A program made the position numbers and the translations under genes. Positions 19,707 to 30,825 of a DNA stretch of 64,000 nucleotides are shown here, one piece after another. How positions within the stretch are numbered: position 1 is the first letter of the stretch; each line of letters starts with the position of its first letter. The notes beneath the pieces are model-generated. The model saw nothing but the letters and a program-made list of their open reading frames with translations. It was not told the DNA's origin and ran no database searches. The stretch comes from Adiantum capillus-veneris (lineage: Eukaryota > Streptophyta > Polypodiopsida > Polypodiales > Pteridaceae): positions 11,986,648 to 12,050,647 of the forward strand of contig CM043969.1 of the NCBI GenBank assembly GCA_014529385.2, given 5' to 3'.

Positions 19707-21299
19707 TTGTCTTCCCCCCAGGCCCCTTACCTCTGCACCTGTCTGGCTCGCACCCTCACCCCGAGGGGGGGTCGCGACATGGCTTTGCATGAGGCGTTGA
19801 GAAACGGCCTCACAGTCCCTCACCCACCTCACGACATGGAGCTCCGCAACCCCTCTTCTCCAGCTCGCATCAACCAAGCCATGCCTAACCTGCAGAGGGT
19901 TGTAAGCCCTAAGGCACATCCACAGCTCAAACATCCAGGGGCAATCCCGGAAGCACAGTGGGGAGTCTCTCCCGCGCATAACAGCAACATGCAGCACTTG
20001 CAGAGAACCCCTCTCCAAGCCTATGCAAGCTCCCCCAAGCAATCGTATGTTGAGGCCATCAGAGGTCACCACGACAATACATTTACATAAGTTCTCCATC
20101 AAGGTTTCTCAGGTATGTTCCCTCTCTCAGCTAGATACCATAGCCCCTCTTGGAACATTCATGAAGGTCTCCCGATTGAAGACAGAGTGCCCCTCCTAGA
20201 CCATAATAGCCCCTTTGTCCCCACTATGCCCCATGACCTTCAGTGGCATGGCCTAGGTAGAGGAGTAGAAGCCGAAGGAAATGACTTTGGGGATAAAGCT
20301 GAATCACCTCCCAAAAAGGCTACTCAGGGCTTAGAGCAGGATGCCACTACTATTGACACCTCCCAAGAGGCAGAAGAAGGGATAGTCATCAAACAGCAGG
20401 ACCGCCAAGCCTGGTTCTCCCAACTGTCTGATAGAGTTGTCATAGGGCTTTGTCATGGGCCTAGACCTTCGTTGGATTCCCTAAAAGCCTGGGTTGCCAC
20501 CAACTGGGAGAGTAGAAACCTCTACCCTTAGCATATCCAATACCTCCCTAACAATTACTACTTGTTCTTCTTTGAAGATGCTAACAGTGCTCTGCCGTGA
20601 TCTCTGAAGGCCAATGGCTAATGAAAAACACCCTCATATCCTTCTACAAATGGTATAAGGGCTTTAACCCTAAAGGAGAAAAGCCTACTAAGGTTCTTGT
20701 CAGGGTCGATTTCTCTAACTTGCCTGTTGAGTATTACCCCTGGCTACGTAATTTGTGGAATTCTGTTGGAAAGTTATTAGGGCAAAAGGCTAGGGGAGGC
20801 ATTAACCCTAAATGGGACCCACAACTCCCAATAGCAGTAGATCTGTACAGGACCCCTCCAACAAAAATCCCGATCAAAGACTGAACTGGGCTATTTGCTG
20901 CATGAGCAGTGAATTCTTTACAGAAACCTACCTACCTTGGTGCTTTCACTGCTTCCAGCAAGGGCACTTGATTAGGGAGTGTCCTACTCTGCTCAAAGAA
21001 AAGCTACACAGCAACAAGATAAAGAAGCTAGAGCGCAGCATCAAAAGGACACCAATCAAGCTGTCAAGAAGCAGGACCCCTCCAACAAAAATCCCGATCA
21101 AAGACTGAACTGGGCTATTGCTGCATGAGCAGTGAATTCTTTACAGAAACCTACCTACCTGGTGCTTTCACTGCTTCCAGCAAGGGCACTTGATTAGGGA
21201 GTGTCCTACTCTGCTCAAAGAAAAGCTACACAGCAACCAGATAAAGAAGCTAGAGCGCAGCATCAAAAGGACACCAATCAAGCTGTCAAGAAACCAGTG
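19707..21299 (+). pseudogene. LINE A ORF1, first copy (DUF4283-like and CCHC knuckle)
   Basis: Frames starting near 19,780 (MALHEALRNGLTVPHPPHDM) pass through several stops. The DUF4283-like core reads WFSQLSDRVVIGL, YYLFFFEDANSAL, GFNPKGEKPTKVLVRVDFSN then LPVEYYPWLRNLWNSVGK. A CX2CX4HX4C knuckle follows (CFHCFQQGHLIREC at about 20,940-20,985). ORF1 proteins of plant LINEs bind the element RNA in a particle. A 225-bp internal duplication repeats the knuckle region, so it occurs twice in this copy. Confidence 0.8.
20848..21297 (+). repeat. 225-bp tandem duplication within the first copy of LINE A ORF1
   Basis: The run starting CAGGACCCCTCCAACAAAAA near 20,848 and including the CCHC knuckle is repeated starting near 21,073. 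The second copy of the large duplication has it only once (near 23,038), so this event happened in one copy after the 2.2-kb duplication, or was later lost from the other. Confidence 0.9.
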
Positions 21300-21345
21300 A
21301 ATAAAACTGCCAAGAAAAAGACTCAGGCCTCTAATAGCAATTATT

Positions 21346-21813
21346 TTGATGTATTGCTTGAGGATGTGTATGAACCCTTTGCAGGTCCTTCTGAGCTTCC
21401 TAAGTAAGAACAAAAGCAAAGAAAACACTGGAGCCTCCCTAAACAATGGCAACCACTTCCCCTCTGCCCCAGAAAAGGTACATCAAGTACCAGTCCCCAG
21501 TCCCCTATCCAACTCATCAAGCTCATCTGAAGCAGAAAGTGATGGTGAGTATGTTCAGAGTACTCAAGGAATACAAACAGAGGCCTCGGAAGAAATGCTC
21601 AAATTCGCTAAGGAATTGGATTTGGAAGACCAGAAAAAAAAGGATCTTGACAGTACACCTAACCCCTCAGTGGACATATTGATGTCACATGCAGAAGAAG
21701 AGAGTCTGTCCAACTTCAAGGTTCCTAAACACAAGAGAAAAGTTCAAAAGTCAACTGATCCTAACAGAGCATCTGTGTCATTGGTAAAACCCATTAAGAA
21801 TTCAAAAAAATGA
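21346..21813 (+). pseudogene. LINE A ORF1 C-terminal segment, first copy
   Basis: This is a serine/glutamate-rich tail (SSSSSEAESDGEY, EASEEMLKFAKELDLED) ending in lysine-rich VKPIKNSKK. The TGA after the last lysine overlaps the ATG of ORF2 (AAAATGA, 21,810), the compact ORF1/ORF2 join often seen in LINEs. It has no recognised domain. Confidence 0.55.
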
Positions 21814-22340
21814 AGTTTCCTAACCTGAAAGGCATTACTTTGAATTGTAAAGGGCTGACAGATGTAGCCAGGCCTATGGTAATCAAGAAGTGGTTAGTTT
21901 ATTTATCTTTGCAACCCGACTTTCTATGTCGGCAGGAACTTAAAGTAGCAAGGAAGACTTTAGAAATGAATCTAAACAGGATCAGCTCTGGATTTAATTG
22001 GTACTACACTAACCACAATGGTGGTAAGGGAGGCTGTGCTGTTGGGATAGCAGCCAAGTGGACCAAACAAATAGCCAGCTCCCAGTCCTCAACAAAAGGT
22101 ACTTGGACTACTGTCACCCTAGCAGATCCCTTCAACTACACTATTGTAAGTGTCTATGCTCCCAACCATATCTCTGAACGTTCCATATGCTGGAAAGAGA
22201 TTGCATGTCTGCCCAAAAATATCATTATAGCAGATGATTTCAATATGGTTGAGCACATCTCTGACAGATCTAGATTACTTGGTCAAACTCTAGCAAGGTC
22301 TGAAAATCTATGTTGGACAGACCTTTTGGATGCTTTGTAA
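21810..22340 (+). pseudogene. LINE A ORF2 APE-type endonuclease, first copy (truncated)
   Basis: The start ATG at 21,810 overlaps the ORF1 stop. Endonuclease motifs are ITLNCKGL (usually LNxRGL), PDFLCRQELK (usually LQEtK), GGKGGCAVGIA, YTIVSVYAPN and NIIIADDFNMVE (usually GDFN). The domain nicks target DNA in the nucleus to prime reverse transcription. The frame ends at the duplication junction, so the C-terminal catalytic half and RT are absent from this copy. The CRQE and ADDFN changes would also damage the active site. Confidence 0.82.
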
Positions 22341-23778
22341 CTTGGAACATTCATGAAGGTCTCCCGATTGAAGACAGAGTGCCCCTCCTAGACCATAATA
22401 GCCCCTTTGTCCCCACTATGCCCCATGACCTTCAGTGGCATGGCCTAGGTAGAGGAGTAGAAGCCGAAGGAAATGACTTTGGGGATAAAGCTGAATCACC
22501 TCCCAAAAGGCTACTCAGGGCTTAGAGCAGGATGCCACTACTATTGACACCTCCCAAGAGGCAGAAGAAGGGATAGTCATCAAACAGCAGGACCGCCAAG
22601 CCTGGTTCTCCCAACTGTCTGATAGAGTTTTCATAGGGCTTTGTCATGGGCCTAGACCTTCGTTGGATTCCCTAAAAGCCTGGGTTGCCACCAACTGGGA
22701 GAGTAGAAACCTCTACCCTTAGCATATCCAATACCTCCCTAACAATTACTACTTGTTCTTCTTTGAAGATGCTAACAGTGCTCTGCCGGTGATCTCTGAA
22801 GGCCAATGGCTAATGAAAAACACCCTCATATCCTTCTACAAATGGTATAAGGGCTTTAACCCTAAAGGAGAAAAGCCTACTAAGGTTCTTGTCAGGGTCG
22901 ATTTCTCTAACTTGCCTGTTGAGTATTACCCCTGGCTACGTAATTTGTGGAATTCTGTTGGAAAGGTATTAGGGCAAAAGGCTAGGGGAGGCATTAACCC
23001 TAAATGGGACCCACAACTCCCAATAGCAGTAGATCTGAGCAGGACCCCTCCAACAAAAATCCCGATCAAAGACTGAACTGGGCTATTGCTGCATGAGCAG
23101 AGAATTCTTTATAGAAACCTACCTACCTGGTGCTTTCACTGCTTCCAGCAAGGGCACTTGATTAGGGAGTGTCCTACTCTGCTCAAAGAAAAGCTACACA
23201 GCAACCAGATAAAGAAGCTAGAGCGCAGCATCAAAAGGACACCAATCAAGCTGTCAAGAAACCAGTGAATAAAACTGCCAAGAAAAAGACTCAGGCCTCT
23301 AATAGCAATTATTTTGATGTATTGCTTGAGGATGTGTATGAACCCTTTGCAGGTCCTTCTGAGCTTCCTAAGTAAGAACAAAGCAAAGAAAACACTGGAG
23401 CCTCCCTAAACAATGGCAACCACTTCCCCTCTGCCCCAGAAAAGGTACATCAAGTACCAGTCCCCAGTCCCCTATCCAACTCATCAAGCTCATCTGAAGC
23501 AGAAAGTGATGGTGAGTATGTTCAGAGTACTCAAGGAATACAAATAGAGGCCTCAGAAGAAATGCTCAAATTCGCTAAGGAATTGGATTTGGAAGACCAG
23601 AAAAAAAAAGAATCTTGACAGTACACCTAACCCCTCAGTGGACATATTGATGTCACATGCAGAAGAAGAGAGTCTGTCCAACTTCAAGGTTCCTAAACAC
23701 AAGAGAAAAGTTCAAAAGTCAACTGATCCTAACAGAGCATCTGTGTCATTGGTAAAACCCATTAAGAATTCAAAAAAA
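22341..23778 (+). pseudogene. LINE A ORF1, second copy
   Basis: This starts abruptly at the duplication junction (WNIHEGLPIEDRVPLLDHNS) with the same DUF4283-like core (22,753-23,076) and one CFHCFQQGHLIREC knuckle (about 23,120). Differences from copy 1 are few: FEDANSALPVISEGQW is in frame here, whereas copy 1 lacks one G at CTGCCGTGAT. An extra A and one substitution near 23,610 break the tail. There is no start codon of its own. Confidence 0.8.
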
Positions 23779-24318
23779 TGAAGTGTCCTAACCTGAAAGG
23801 CATTACTTTGAATTGTAAAGGGCTGATAGATGTAGCCAGGCCTATGGTAATCAAGAAGTGGTTAGCTTATTTATCTTTGCAACCTGACTTTCTATGTCTA
23901 CAGGAACTTAAAGTAGCAAGGAAGACTTAGAAATGAATCTAAACAGGATCAGCTCAGGATTTAATTGGTACTTCACTAACCACAATGGTGGTAAGGGAGG
24001 CCGTGCTGTTGGGATAGCAGCCAAGTGGACCAAACAAATAGCCAGCTCCCAGTCCTCAACAAAAGGTACTTGGACTATTGTCACCCTAGCAGATCCCTTC
24101 AACTACACTATTGTAGGTGTCTATGCTCCCAACTCTATCTCTGAACGTTCCATATGCTGGAAAGAGATTGCAGGTCTACCCAAAAATATCATTATAGCAG
24201 GTGATTTCAATATGGTTGAACACATCGCTGACAGATCTAGATTACTTGGTCCAACTCTAGCAAGGTCTGAAAAGCTATGTTGGACAGACCTTTTGGATGC
24301 TTTGAATCTGGTATAGAG
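23779..24318 (+). pseudogene. LINE A ORF2 endonuclease, second copy
   Basis: This copy is closer to a functional domain: FLCLQELKVARKT keeps the L-Q-E motif, and NIIIAGDFNMVEHIADRSRL keeps G-D-F-N. One base is missing at AGAAGACTTAGAAATG relative to copy 1, causing a shift, and the domain ends at DALNLV, stop. The remaining endonuclease motifs, such as SDH, are not found before the RT region, so an internal deletion is likely. Confidence 0.8.
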
Positions 24319-26302
24319 CTACCTCCCAGATTCAGCAGACTCTGACTATGTATAAAAAAATGGCCAAGGACCTTAGAGCGAAAAGAAGGATGATGATACA
24401 TGAGGAGCTCTCAATGTTGGAGAAATTCTCAACCAGTTGTGACCACCCCTCCAAGAGATTCACTTAGGTCAGAAATGAACTCAGGCTGGAAAAGATCCTT
24501 GAAGCCAACAGGGCCCTTGCTTTCACTAGGGAATACTGGGTTGGAAAGATAGACAGACCTACTAAAAATATGTTTCATCTTTTTTTTTTTTTTTTAAGGC
24601 CAAGGAATTCATTCCCCCCCTTAGGGGGCAGGGAGGTCTCCTCGCCCAGACCCAAAAGGAGAACTTAACCATAGCTCATGAGCACTTTATCAAAATATTC
24701 TCTGAAGCTCCAATAAGAGACAAGAAGACTCAAGAAGTAAGGGCAGAAATAGCCTTGCTAAGAGGGAAGAATATGCCTTCTAAAATGGCCATCTCCCTTG
24801 AAGCACCTGTCTCTGAAAGGGAGCTCAAAGAATGCATTGATAAACTGAAAGCTGGTAAGTCTCCTGGGCTGGATGGAGTTCTAAATGAATTCTTTAAAAT
24901 GTACAAAGACTTTGTGTCACCTTACCTGATGCTGGTGTAGCAAGAAGCTGTTAAAAAAGGATCTCTTCCAGCCTGTATCAATACAAGGGTGGTCAAGCTC
25001 CTCCATAAAAAAGGCAACAAGGAGGAGTTGAACAACTGGAGACCCATTACATTTCTGACTTCTATTTATAAAATCTTTTCTCTAGCTCTTGCCAGAAGAC
25101 TTATCCCCCTAATGGATTCTATCATTCTTAAAGAGCAAAAAGGGTTCATTAAAGGGAGATTTATCCTGGATGCAATCATTTCTCTATGGGAAGGTATGGA
25201 GCATGGTAATGAAACTGACCAAGATTTATTTTTTTCAAAGTTGACTTTGATAAAGCCTATGATAGAGTAGAGTGGGACTTCATTCTGCAACCCCTGCATG
25301 ATACTGGCTTTGGCAAAAGGTTCATAAAATTTGTACATGTTTTACTTGATAATGCTTTTGCCAAAGTTGCTATTAATGGGGATCTCACTGATCTTATTGC
25401 TCTCAAAAGATCTATTAGACAAGGGTGCCCCATAGCTACCCTTCTTTTTGCCATTGCGTCAGATGCTCTAGGATGGCTGGTGAAGGATCAGATGCACAAG
25501 GGCAACCTCAAGGGAATTCAAATAGCTGGTTCAGATGTGGATTTATGCCTTCATATGTTTGCTGATGATACTAATGCTCAGTGAAAACTTGACCAGGGAT
25601 CTGCATGCCTTTTTAAATTGTCTAAACACCTTCTGCCTAGCCAATGGTTCTCAGATTAATCACCAGAAAACTGTAGTTAAAGTCTCTAATGGTGCAGTGC
25701 CTCAGACTGTACTTGATGCAGGGTGTCAAATTATCCCTGATGGAAAAATATTCAGATTATTGGGCATACCTATGGGCCTCAAGGTAACTATGTCCCAAAG
25801 ATGGGATTCGGTGCTGGATAAATTCAGAAATAAGGTTCTGATGTGGCAAAACATGCAACCTAATCTGGCTTCCAGAACATTTGTTCTCAACCATTATATT
25901 CTGCCGTCCATTATATACTACCTCTCTTGCTGGAAACCCACTAAGCTTCAGCTTAACCAGGTTATTTCTTTTGCTAGAAGATTTCTATGGGGGGGTACAT
26001 ATGAAATTCAAAAGATTGCCAAAGTCTCCTGGAACACTTGTTGTATGCCTAAAATCAGAGGAGGCCTGGGCATCCTTAATCTAGAAAAGCTAGCAAACAA
26101 GATGGCTGGTAAGTGGATTGCTAGGGCTGTCTCCTCAGATGATTTTTGGGCCCGTCTTATTGAAAGAAATATAAGCAACTTTACAGTGAATTCTTATAAA
26201 GCTTGGAGAAATGTTACATTGTGGGACACTATCACCTCCAATGTTAGTATTAACCCTACAGGCAGCCCCCCTAACTGTTGCACTTTGGAAGTCTTGGTTT
26301 GA
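24319..26302 (+). pseudogene. LINE A ORF2 reverse transcriptase
   Basis: RT blocks are in order: LKECIDKLKAGKSPGLDGVL, RVVKLLHKKGNKEELNNWRP, QKGFIKGRFILDAI, VDFDKAYDRVEWDFI, SIRQGCPIATLLFAIASDAL and the catalytic FADD (25,558-25,569). Later blocks are NGSQINHQKTVVKVSN, FRLLGIPMG and a KLANKMAGKWIARAV thumb-like stretch. Stops or shifts occur near 24,938, 25,235 and 25,580. A 17-T run and a C/G-rich patch near 24,580-24,640 interrupt the linker. The arrangement is that of L1-like plant LINEs. Confidence 0.87.
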
Positions 26303-27295
26303 GATTAGGAGCAGTATGCACATCCCTCTGAAGAAGGCCTTGTCTCATGACTTTATTATGCAGGACTCTATCTGGATTGGGAGTATACCTAAGAGAACTG
26401 GAAGGATTCTTAACATCAAGGCTCGTAAATGCTTTAAAGCTGGCTTCCAAAGCTGGTTTGAACTGTTTGTAAACATAGACTGGATAACACTTGATTTTCT
26501 TACTAATAATACTAATTTGTCATCTGGCTGTTGTGCTGAGATTTGGAACAGGGTAACTGAACTTAAAACACTGCTCCAAGTGGAATGGACTGCAAGATCC
26601 AACCATGGGAAGCTAGAAGAATGGGCTTGGAAAGCCTACACCAACTACAGCAAGGCTCAGGATTTTGATGAAGCTCTAAGGAAAAAGCTGAACAAAAAAT
26701 GGAGTGTTCAATGGAACTCAAGACAGTGGATTTATAGGTTCAAATGTGTATGGAGCTTTGATTTCCAATTAAGCACAGTTTTCTAGCCTAGGCTATTCTC
26801 CACCAAGGAGTATGGACTGGCTGCAGGGCACTTAAAGCCAAAATTGGAGATGGGAAATGCAAAAGACGCCAAGCAGTGGAAGACTTACCTCACATTTTCT
26901 TTGGGTGCAATTCCAATCAAAGGAAACTACACATATTGCAGTATTGCTGCTCTAGCCTTCACCCCCAACCCCTTACAGCCAAAGAAATCCTCCTGGGTGA
27001 ATGTCACAGGCTGGACATCCCTTTATGGAATCTGTGGAGAATGGAATATTTATGGGCTTGCTCGACTCAAAGGAATGAAGCAATTTTTCAAAACCAATTC
27101 ACTGATAACTCTGTTGTCTTCTCCATGGAGCTCAAAAGGGTAGCTATAAAAACTTCCAAGCTAATGATAGATGTACTTTGTCTGCCCCTTAAGTCTATTC
27201 AACAAAGCCTAAGGTGGCAAAGTTGGCAAGATGCCATGCTGTCTTTTTACTCTCCAGATAGACTTAGAATGATTTATTCATGTCTGGCATTGTAA
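26303..27295 (+). pseudogene. LINE A ORF2 C-terminal region (zf-RVT-like)
   Basis: Fragments in two frames give WARSNHGKLEEWAWKAY-like helices and a zf-RVT-like DLPHIFFGC motif near 26,880, then KRVAIKTSKLMIDVLCLPLK. Plant LINE ORF2 proteins end this way. Several shifts separate the parts. Confidence 0.65.
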
Positions 27296-27374
27296 TTTGT
27301 TGGGACGCCTCTCTTCCCTCCTGTGAGGCACTGTTGTAATTCTCCACCCTTTCAATACCATTTCCAGTTTTCTC

Positions 27375-27387
27375 AAAAAAAAAAAAA
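27375..27387 (+). other. Poly-A tail of LINE A
   Basis: A run of 13 A directly precedes GAGTTGCAC, the rest of the right target-site copy; the last three A of the run count as part of the TSD. Confidence 0.85.
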
Positions 27388-27396
27388 GAGTTGCAC

Positions 27397-28740
27397 TAGT
27401 ATGAGTTGCATCAATGAAGCTAGGAATGTTTAGTTGTACAAGAAAATGGTTAGGGAGGGATGTTATTTTCTACCAATAGGAACACGCGCGGACCATTCGC
27501 TTCAAACATTAGACTATTGTACTCATAGATGTGGTCTAATGAAGGACCCAACCCATGCAGCCACCCTCAGTGAGAACCACATCCGCCGTATCCACGTTTA
27601 TAACCAAGAAATCTAAATTGATGTTCTTCAAGAATACAACGTAAACAATATATATCTCTCCATCTACTCAATAAAGTATCCTCTCTATCTTTGTTGTGAT
27701 CATTGTCCTTACCATGAAAGTTTGGGGATTCATGCTTTTACGAAATTCGACCACCTCTTTCGAGGTTAAAGACGGCAACAAATCAACATTAAAGGAAGTA
27801 CCAGCACCTTGGGCATATTTCCTATTGGAGCTAATGTAGTGCCCTTGGCTATAAATTGTGCCTCTACTACATCTTCTTGACCCATGAAATTGACTATGAG
27901 ATCTGTTAGTCATGTAACATTCTCAATTTAAATGTGCAGCAATTTAGTGCTTTGACAAATATGTGAGCGCTTCTAATGATTTGAAGTCCTTATGTTTGCC
28001 TAAATCATAGTCCTCATCATAGACGAGATCTATGTTTTCCTTACAAACATTAGGCATAGGATTTGTGCGGTCTCTACAAAATTGAAAAGAAATACCTCAC
28101 ATTTGTGCTTAGTAAGTGTAAATGTCTTGATATGCTTTGAAATATGCAACTTTTCTTTGACTTTCTGGAAATTACTGTATAAGAGTGAAATCCATGGTTG
28201 TAATCACATACAAAAGCATACCTCCCCCCCAACTCCTCCCCCACCTGTTTCCAATATCAATGAGAGGACACGGGACACAACCTTCTTGCATATCCCAATT
28301 CACTTGAATTTTTAAATAGTATGTTAAGGGCCTAGATAGCGTAGAACACCACACTACAATGTCAGCAATGTATAATGCAACAACTAATTATTAAGAGTGC
28401 ACATGATGCTTGGTTCTATTTTTAAGAGTTCATAACAGGTGCATAACCATGTGAAAGTAGAAAAGAATCACCCTTTGAGTGCCAAATTTGAAAAGATTGT
28501 TTCAAACCATAGATTGACTAAAGATGAGTGTGTCCTCCATATGTAGTAGCAATTCCAAAGGTGCACTGAAGATAGCAAATTATTATTATTTATTGCATGT
28601 GTTTTTTCTTGTGTAGGAGGATGGGCTTGGGCAAGGCATACTTCTATGCCATTTACCACTTTGACGAGGTTGTGTTTCTCCATATTTATCCCCATAGTCA
28701 TATGTGAGGATCGATAATTCTTGTAGTTAAGCCTATTATC
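27397..28740. other. Gap between LINE A and LINE B with no recognised gene
   Basis: I see only short ORFs without family resemblance, AT-rich DNA and a C-rich patch at 28,222-28,245. The 5' limit of LINE B is not clear and may lie a little to the left of 28,743. Confidence 0.45.
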
Positions 28741-28742
28741 CA

Positions 28743-29559
28743 CCTTTCGAACAGGTCTCAGGTTGTTGGCCAATGATTTGGCTGAGATGATCAGCAACGA
28801 AGACAGAGTAACTTTGCTCGAGAGTGTCCATAGGAAGATATCCCAACCTGAAGCCAATCGTCTTGAGGTGACCTTTTCTAAAGATGAGTGTTTGTTTGCG
28901 TTACAAGCTCTGGGCACCACTGAATTCTTTAGGGAGTTCTGGGATGACCTCAAGGTCCCGGTCGCGCTATTCAAGCTTTTGTCAGTGGATCCTTGTATTA
29001 AGAGAGGGTTGATCAAGCCTATCCCCAAACAGGTTTATTGGTCACATCTTAAGCATTGGCGTCCCTTAACTATGATGCCTGTGTCATACAAAATCATTGC
29101 CAAAGCAGTCGCGCTTAGAATTTCCCCCCTCCTGGTCAGAATCATCTCCCCGCATCAGTATGGGTTTATCAAAGGAAGATCAATATATGAAATATATTGG
29201 CAGCAATGGTTGACATTGAGTACATAGCCTTCACAAAAAGATTGCATTTTGCTTCAACTAGACCTGGACAAGGCGTACCATAGGATCATGTGTTCCTTCA
29301 TTGAAGATGTCATGAAAGCACTAGGCTTTGGGCCTCGCCTCTATTGACTTATACACACTTTGGGTGCAAGCAGTCAATTTGAGCTCTTATTCAATGATAG
29401 AATTGTGGGCTCCTTTGAAGTCCGAAGATCTATCAAAGCAAGGTTTCCCCCTGGACCCTCTTCTCTTTGCCATTGGTTTGCATCCTCTAATTACGATGCT
29501 CGAATCTACTGCTGTGGAGGATGAAATTCAAGGTTTAACTTTGCCCAACAATGACCAAC
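28743..29559 (+). pseudogene. LINE B reverse transcriptase, 5' part (interrupted by element B)
   Basis: RT blocks in order: SKDECLFALQALGTTEFFRE, IKRGLIKPIPKQ, HWRPLTMMPVSYKIIAKAVA, PHQYGFIKGRSI, QLDLDKAYHRIM and FPLDPLLFAIGLHPLI. A stop at about 29,227 and shifts near 29,330-29,450 break it. The reading stops at ACCAAC, where LTR element B is inserted, and continues at 48,772. LINE B is a different family from LINE A by sequence. No endonuclease is seen upstream, so it is 5'-truncated. Confidence 0.8.
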
Positions 29560-29804
29560 TGTTAAGGCGGTTACGCCGCTAGTGGAAGCTAAATAGCGAG
29601 AACTCAACCATGAGAACATCTCTACTAATTACATCAGCAAGTGAAGTTACTTCGGGATTACAAGCTGGAAACTCAATTGAGTCCCGTTACTTAATGAATG
29701 GCTCAATTCAAAATCAATGTCGGAAAGACATTTATTACAACCAATGGTTACAAAAATGATGAGTGTGAGCAAAAATGTGGGTGTGATTCTCTGCTTTCTC
29801 AACA
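29560..29804 (-). repeat. Internally deleted extra LTR of element B
   Basis: It starts TGTTAAGGCGGTTACG and ends TTCTCAACA like the full LTRs, but CTCAACCA joins directly to TGAGAACATC, removing about 680 bp including the TATA box. It is the outermost left LTR and abuts the left TSD. Confidence 0.9.
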
Positions 29805-29847
29805 CTCCCCCCCTCCGCGTTCATGTCGTCCCTGACATGGCGCCAAA
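29805..29847 (-). other. 43-bp remnant of an internal region between two LTRs
   Basis: On the minus strand it reads TTTGGCGCC (start of the primer site) joined to ATGTCAGGGACGAC, the purine-tract-side sequence, and then GGAGGGGGGGAG. The whole coding interior of a first, tandem element copy has thus been deleted, leaving only its two ends. Compare the intact flanks at 30,777-30,816 and 47,821-47,840. Confidence 0.85.
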
Positions 29848-30776
29848 TGTTAAGGCGGTTACGCCGCTAGCGGAAGCTAAATAGCGAGAACTCAACCAAC
29901 AACAGAATTTGTCAGACGAGGACGGAGCTTGACCCGCAGGCGCATGGAAACAACTAGGTGGGTGTCAAATCACCTACTCGACCTTCTAAAGACAATCACT
30001 ACTAAGGAAATCAAATCTAAGTTCTAGAATACGCAAGTGACTGAAATCCGTACTACGAACGAATACTATACGAAACAGGATCTAGAATCATTGAATCGAT
30101 CTCAAACTCAAGGGGAAGTCTATACACTAGGTAAGAACAACACTCTAAAGACTTGAACTGCAAAATCAACCTATAACCACTCCGTGCGGTAAACACGTAT
30201 GAAGACAGGCCGAAAAATACGAGTGATCGAAACTTGACCCCGATGGTACTAATGTGTAGCTCTACTCGTTGTGGTTCTATAGATATGCTGCATGCTCTAT
30301 TCCGACACACGAGTTGGAAGAAAACTCACACCGAAGCTCGTAGGAACTTACCACACATAGAAGCCGATAGCGCGCACTCTTGGTATCAGTGCGTAGCTCT
30401 CGCCATTGCTAACACAATGGCGGTGTCGCTTCTCCAATGGCGGCTCCGTAGCTCGCGTAGCAAGTAGATAAGACTCTTTCTCTCTCTCTCACTCAGTCAC
30501 GGCACTCAAAAACTCACTTTGATTAATAATCTGAATCCTCTTAGGTTACAAAAACTTTGGCTTATATACCTCAGCCTTGGAGGTGAGAACATCTCTACTA
30601 ATTACATCAGCAAGTGAAGTTACTTCGGGATTACAAGCTGGAAACTCAATTGAGTCTCGTTACTTAATGAATGGCTCAATTCAAAATCAATGTCGGAAAG
30701 ACATTTATTACAATCAATTGTTACAAAAATGATGAGTGTGAGCAAAATGTGGGTGTGATCCTCTGCTGGCTCAACA
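29848..30776 (-). repeat. 3' LTR of element B (929 bp)
   Basis: Its limits are set by comparison with 47,841-48,771, TGTTAA...TCAACA on the + strand. On the minus strand it contains GTATATAAGCC (TATA, near 30,559-30,570) followed by a GA-rich leader. It directly adjoins the purine tract at 30,777. Confidence 0.93.
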
Positions 30777-30791
30777 CTCCCCCCCTCCGCG
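30777..30791 (-). other. Polypurine tract of element B
   Basis: On the minus strand CGCGGAGGGGGGGAG directly precedes the LTR start TGTTGAG. It primes plus-strand DNA synthesis in this class of element. Confidence 0.85.
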
Positions 30792-30825
30792 TTCATGTCG
30801 TCCCTGACATGACTTTTATGCTTGG

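Larger units (their letters stand above)
20149..24304 (+). repeat. 2.2-kb tandem duplication inside LINE A
   Basis: The segment from about 20,149 to 22,340 (ORF1 core to mid-endonuclease) is repeated from 22,341 to about 24,304, nearly identical. The junction lies at GGATGCTTTGTAACTTGG, where the endonuclease reading breaks off and the ORF1 segment starts again. The offset is 2,192 bp before and about 1,967 bp after the knuckle because the first copy carries an extra 225 bp. Confidence 0.92.
19548..27396 (+). mobile_element. LINE A, L1-like non-LTR retrotransposon with target-site duplication
   Basis: The 12-bp direct repeat AAAGAGTTGCAC flanks the element at 19,548-19,559 and 27,385-27,396, and the right copy directly follows a poly-A run. 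This defines one insertion of about 7.8 kb. Inside are ORF1 (DUF4283-like plus CCHC), an APE-type endonuclease, RT and a zf-RVT-like C-terminus, all on the + strand, as in plant L1-type LINEs. A 2.2-kb segment is duplicated in tandem, and part of the endonuclease is missing, so the element cannot move on its own. Confidence 0.88.

Noticed and set aside
19704-20102. 132-codon minus-strand ORF at the start of LINE A
   Set aside because: It is opposite ORF1 of LINE A, which has the expected order and domains on the + strand.
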